Assembly (NCBI GenBank): GCA_028714055.1
Contig: JAQTNB010000105.1
Location: 1 to 5,263, forward strand
Length of the DNA stretch: 5,263 nucleotides
Direction: 5' to 3'
From: Candidatus Omnitrophota bacterium
GTDB taxonomy: Bacteria > Omnitrophota > Gorgyraeia > Gygaellales > Profunditerraquicolaceae
Positions 3,247 to 5,263 of this stretch are shown here, piece by piece. The notes under the pieces were generated by a model. The model had not been told where the DNA came from, did no database searches, and saw only the letters and a list, made by a program, of their open reading frames with translations. Position numbers and translations under genes: made by a program. Numbering within the stretch: position 1 is the stretch's first letter; every line of letters begins with the position of its first letter.

Positions 3247-5263
3247 ATGGTCAATAAACTGATCGGTTTTGCCCTTAAAAAACCAAAGCTGGTATTTTTT
3301 ATAACCGCACTTGCCGTCCTGGCATCGCTTGCGGCTTTTCTCCGGGTCAAGGTGGATACCGATCCGGAGAACATGCTCCCTGAAAAAGAGTTCGTGCGGG
3401 TCTTTAATCACGAGGTCAAGAAGGAATTCGCCATTTATGACTATATCGTGCTGGGCGTGGTGAATGAAAAAGACGCAGGCGGTGTTTTTAATCCCGCTAC
3501 TTTAGAGAAGGTATATAAGATCACCGATGAGGTAAAGAAGATCGACGGCGTCATCTCCTATGAGTTGATGAGCCTGGCGAATAAAGATGATATCGAGCAG
3601 GCAGGAGAGGGGGCGATCAGTTTTCGCTGGCTGATGGGCAATCCTCCGTACAGCGCAGCCGATACCTTACGCATCAAAACCCGCGCCCTTGAGAACCCGA
3701 TGTTCTACGATACGCTTATCTCGCGTGACGGCAAGGCGCTCTGCATCTATGTCCCTATCCAGGAGAAAAAGCTAAGCTATCGCGTGGCAAAATCGATCCA
3801 GAAGATCCTGAACGGTTATCCAGGACCTGAGCAGTACCACCTGACGGGCCTTCCCTTGGCAGAGGATGCGTTTGGAGTGGAGATGTTCTGGCAGATGGGC
3901 ATCTCAGCGCCCCTGGCAGTGCTGGTCATATTCCTGCTTATGCTGTGGTTTTTTAAGCACGTGGCGCTGGTAGTCATGCCGCTGGTGATGGCGATCGTCG
4001 TGGTGATCATTACTATGGGCGTCATGGTGGGATTAGGTTTTCCCATACATATCATGAGCTCGATGATCCCGATATTTCTTCTGCCCATATCGGTGCTTGA
4101 TTCCATCCATATCCTGAATGAGTTTTTCGAAAAATACCGCACCTTCAGGGATAAAAATAAGACCATCACGTACGTATTGAATGAGCTGTACCGCCCGAAC
4201 CTCTTTACGTCATTGACTACGGTTGCCGGGTTTTTCTCGCTTTCTTTCGCGCCTATCCCGCCGGTGCAGGTCTTCGGGGTTGCCGTGGCATTCGGCGTTG
4301 CCCTTGCCTGGGTCCTTACCGTATTGTTGATCCCCGCGTATGTGGCGCTGCTTAATGAGAAGAAAATGGGTAATTTTGGCGTGCATGAGGATGATATAGG
4401 GCAGGGGCCTTTGAGCCGCGCGCTTGCCGCCTGGGGGAAATTTACCGTCAGGCACTGGAAGCAGGTGCTGGCCGGCTCTATCGCGATAGTCGCGCTCTCT
4501 GTTTACGGGATCACGCATATCCAGATCAATGACAACCCGGTAAAATGGTTTAACAAAAAACACCCCATCCGCGTGGCTGATAAGGTGCTCAATGAACATT
4601 TTGGCGGCACCTATAGCGCCTACCTGGTCCTTGAGGCAAAAGACAGGGAAGCACAGTTATTCCTGGAACCCGGGATGCTGCGCTCTATCGAGGGCCTGCA
4701 GGAGTATTTGCAAAAGCAGGGGCAGGTCGGCAAGTCGACTTCTCTGGCGGATGTCACTAAAAAAGTCTATTATGAGCTTCTGGGGGGGGATAAAAAGAAC
4801 AACGTAATCCCTCAAACGCCGCAGGCAGTGGCTCAGGCGCTTATCTCTTTTGAGAATTCGCACAAGCCCGATGACCTCTGGCACTTTGTGAATCCCGACT
4901 ATTCCAAGGCCAATGTCTGGCTGCAGCTGACTTCGGGAGACAACAAGCAGATGGCAGCCGTCGTCAAGCAGGTCGATGAGTATTTCAAGGCCCAACCGCC
5001 GCCATTTGACGTCTCCTATCACTGGGCAGGCCTCACCTACATCAATATGGTCTGGCAGGACAAGATGGTAGGGGGGATGCTGGTGAATTTCCTCGGGAGC
5101 TTCATCATCGTCCTTTTTATGATGGTCGTGTTGTTCAAATCTCCTGCGACCGGCCTCATATCCATGCTTCCGCTTACCATTACCATTCTGTTTATTTACA
5201 GCCTGCTTGGGTTTACCGGCAAGGAATACGATATGCCGGTTGCCGTGCTTTCGGCGCTGACGC
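3247..5263 (+). CDS. RND-superfamily exporter (MMPL/COG1033-type), 3' end outside window
   Basis: An open frame of 672 codons from ATG 3247, with GAGGGAGA at 3233-3240 as ribosome site, continuing past the window. The layout is the duplicated RND plan. First half: TM1 near 14-33, a large periplasmic loop (about 35-218) starting VDTDPENMLPE, then TM2-TM6 (about 219-236, 240-262, 265-285, 320-336, 340-365), with D285/H288 in VLDSIHILNEF at the position of the charged proton-relay residues in this family. Second half: TM7 (about 406-424), a second loop (425-610) starting INDNPVKWF, then TM8 (611-633) and TM9 (637-657). The second DSIH-type site would lie beyond the edge. These pumps use the proton gradient to move hydrophobic molecules or lipids (relatives include HpnN and MmpL). 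A run of eight G at 4782-4789 falls within codons 512-515 without breaking the frame. It is the fourth gene of the operon; the cargo cannot be told from sequence. Confidence 0.9.
   Translation, partial: MVNKLIGFALKKPKLVFFITALAVLASLAAFLRVKVDTDPENMLPEKEFVRVFNHEVKKEFAIYDYIVLGVVNEKDAGGVFNPATLEKVYKITDEVKKIDGVISYELMSLANKDDIEQAGEGAISFRWLMGNPPYSAADTLRIKTRALENPMFYDTLISRDGKALCIYVPIQEKKLSYRVAKSIQKILNGYPGPEQYHLTGLPLAEDAFGVEMFWQMGISAPLAVLVIFLLMLWFFKHVALVVMPLVMAIVVVIITMGVMVGLGFPIHIMSSMIPIFLLPISVLDSIHILNEFFEKYRTFRDKNKTITYVLNELYRPNLFTSLTTVAGFFSLSFAPIPPVQVFGVAVAFGVALAWVLTVLLIPAYVALLNEKKMGNFGVHEDDIGQGPLSRALAAWGKFTVRHWKQVLAGSIAIVALSVYGITHIQINDNPVKWFNKKHPIRVADKVLNEHFGGTYSAYLVLEAKDREAQLFLEPGMLRSIEGLQEYLQKQGQVGKSTSLADVTKKVYYELLGGDKKNNVIPQTPQAVAQALISFENSHKPDDLWHFVNPDYSKANVWLQLTSGDNKQMAAVVKQVDEYFKAQPPPFDVSYHWAGLTYINMVWQDKMVGGMLVNFLGSFIIVLFMMVVLFKSPATGLISMLPLTITILFIYSLLGFTGKEYDMPVAVLSALT

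Noticed and set aside
3816..5022. Several minus-strand frames (3816-4169, 4210-4599, 4657-5022) opposite the exporter
   Set aside because: All are antisense to a continuous RND coding frame with correctly placed membrane segments and motifs.

Overview
The window reads as a piece of a Gram-negative-type bacterial chromosome. Every gene I can support lies on the + strand, tightly spaced, with mostly good Shine-Dalgarno sites and sigma70-like promoters. Several products carry export signals for a periplasm. Small-protein content and gene mix would fit an environmental, anaerobic or candidate-phylum lineage (Omnitrophota-like or a deltaproteobacterial/Nitrospirota-like genome). That placement is an impression from protein style, not something the sequence proves. 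There is no rRNA, tRNA, CRISPR array, transposase or phage gene.

Layout. Bases 1-283 are the 3' end of a gene whose visible part resembles the cytoplasmic C-terminus of YihY/BrkB-type membrane proteins. It is followed after 28 nt by a small exported protein of unknown function (312-563). A 205-nt gap (564-768) holds a recognisable sigma70 promoter and a perfect 7-bp inverted repeat in the leader. These precede a two-gene operon with an ATGA overlap: a stand-alone NqrB/RnfD-like membrane protein (769-1524) and a small periplasmic protein (1521-1874) that looks like a superoxide-reductase-type Ig domain with one altered metal ligand.

A second gap (1875-2027) holds a strong promoter (TTGAAA-17 nt-TATAAG). 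It appears to start a second operon: a 45-residue CxxC/CxxC protein (2028-2165), a 78-residue Cro/CI-like helix-turn-helix protein with a TTG start (2172-2408), a periplasmic dienelactone-hydrolase-family enzyme (2430-3224), and a large RND-superfamily (MMPL/COG1033-type) exporter (3247 to the window end, incomplete). Gaps between these four genes are 6, 21 and 22 nt.

How they may work together. The first operon suggests a small membrane/periplasm redox module in which an RnfD-like subunit, lacking its usual Rnf/Nqr partners in view, is paired with a possible metal-binding periplasmic protein. The second operon pairs two tiny putative nucleic-acid-binding proteins with an exported hydrolase and an efflux pump, which could be a self-regulated export or envelope-modification unit. 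Both ideas are inference from gene order. The most unusual items are the RnfD-like/SOR-like pair and the CxxC plus HTH mini-gene pair, which share one reading frame and are separated by a single stop codon.
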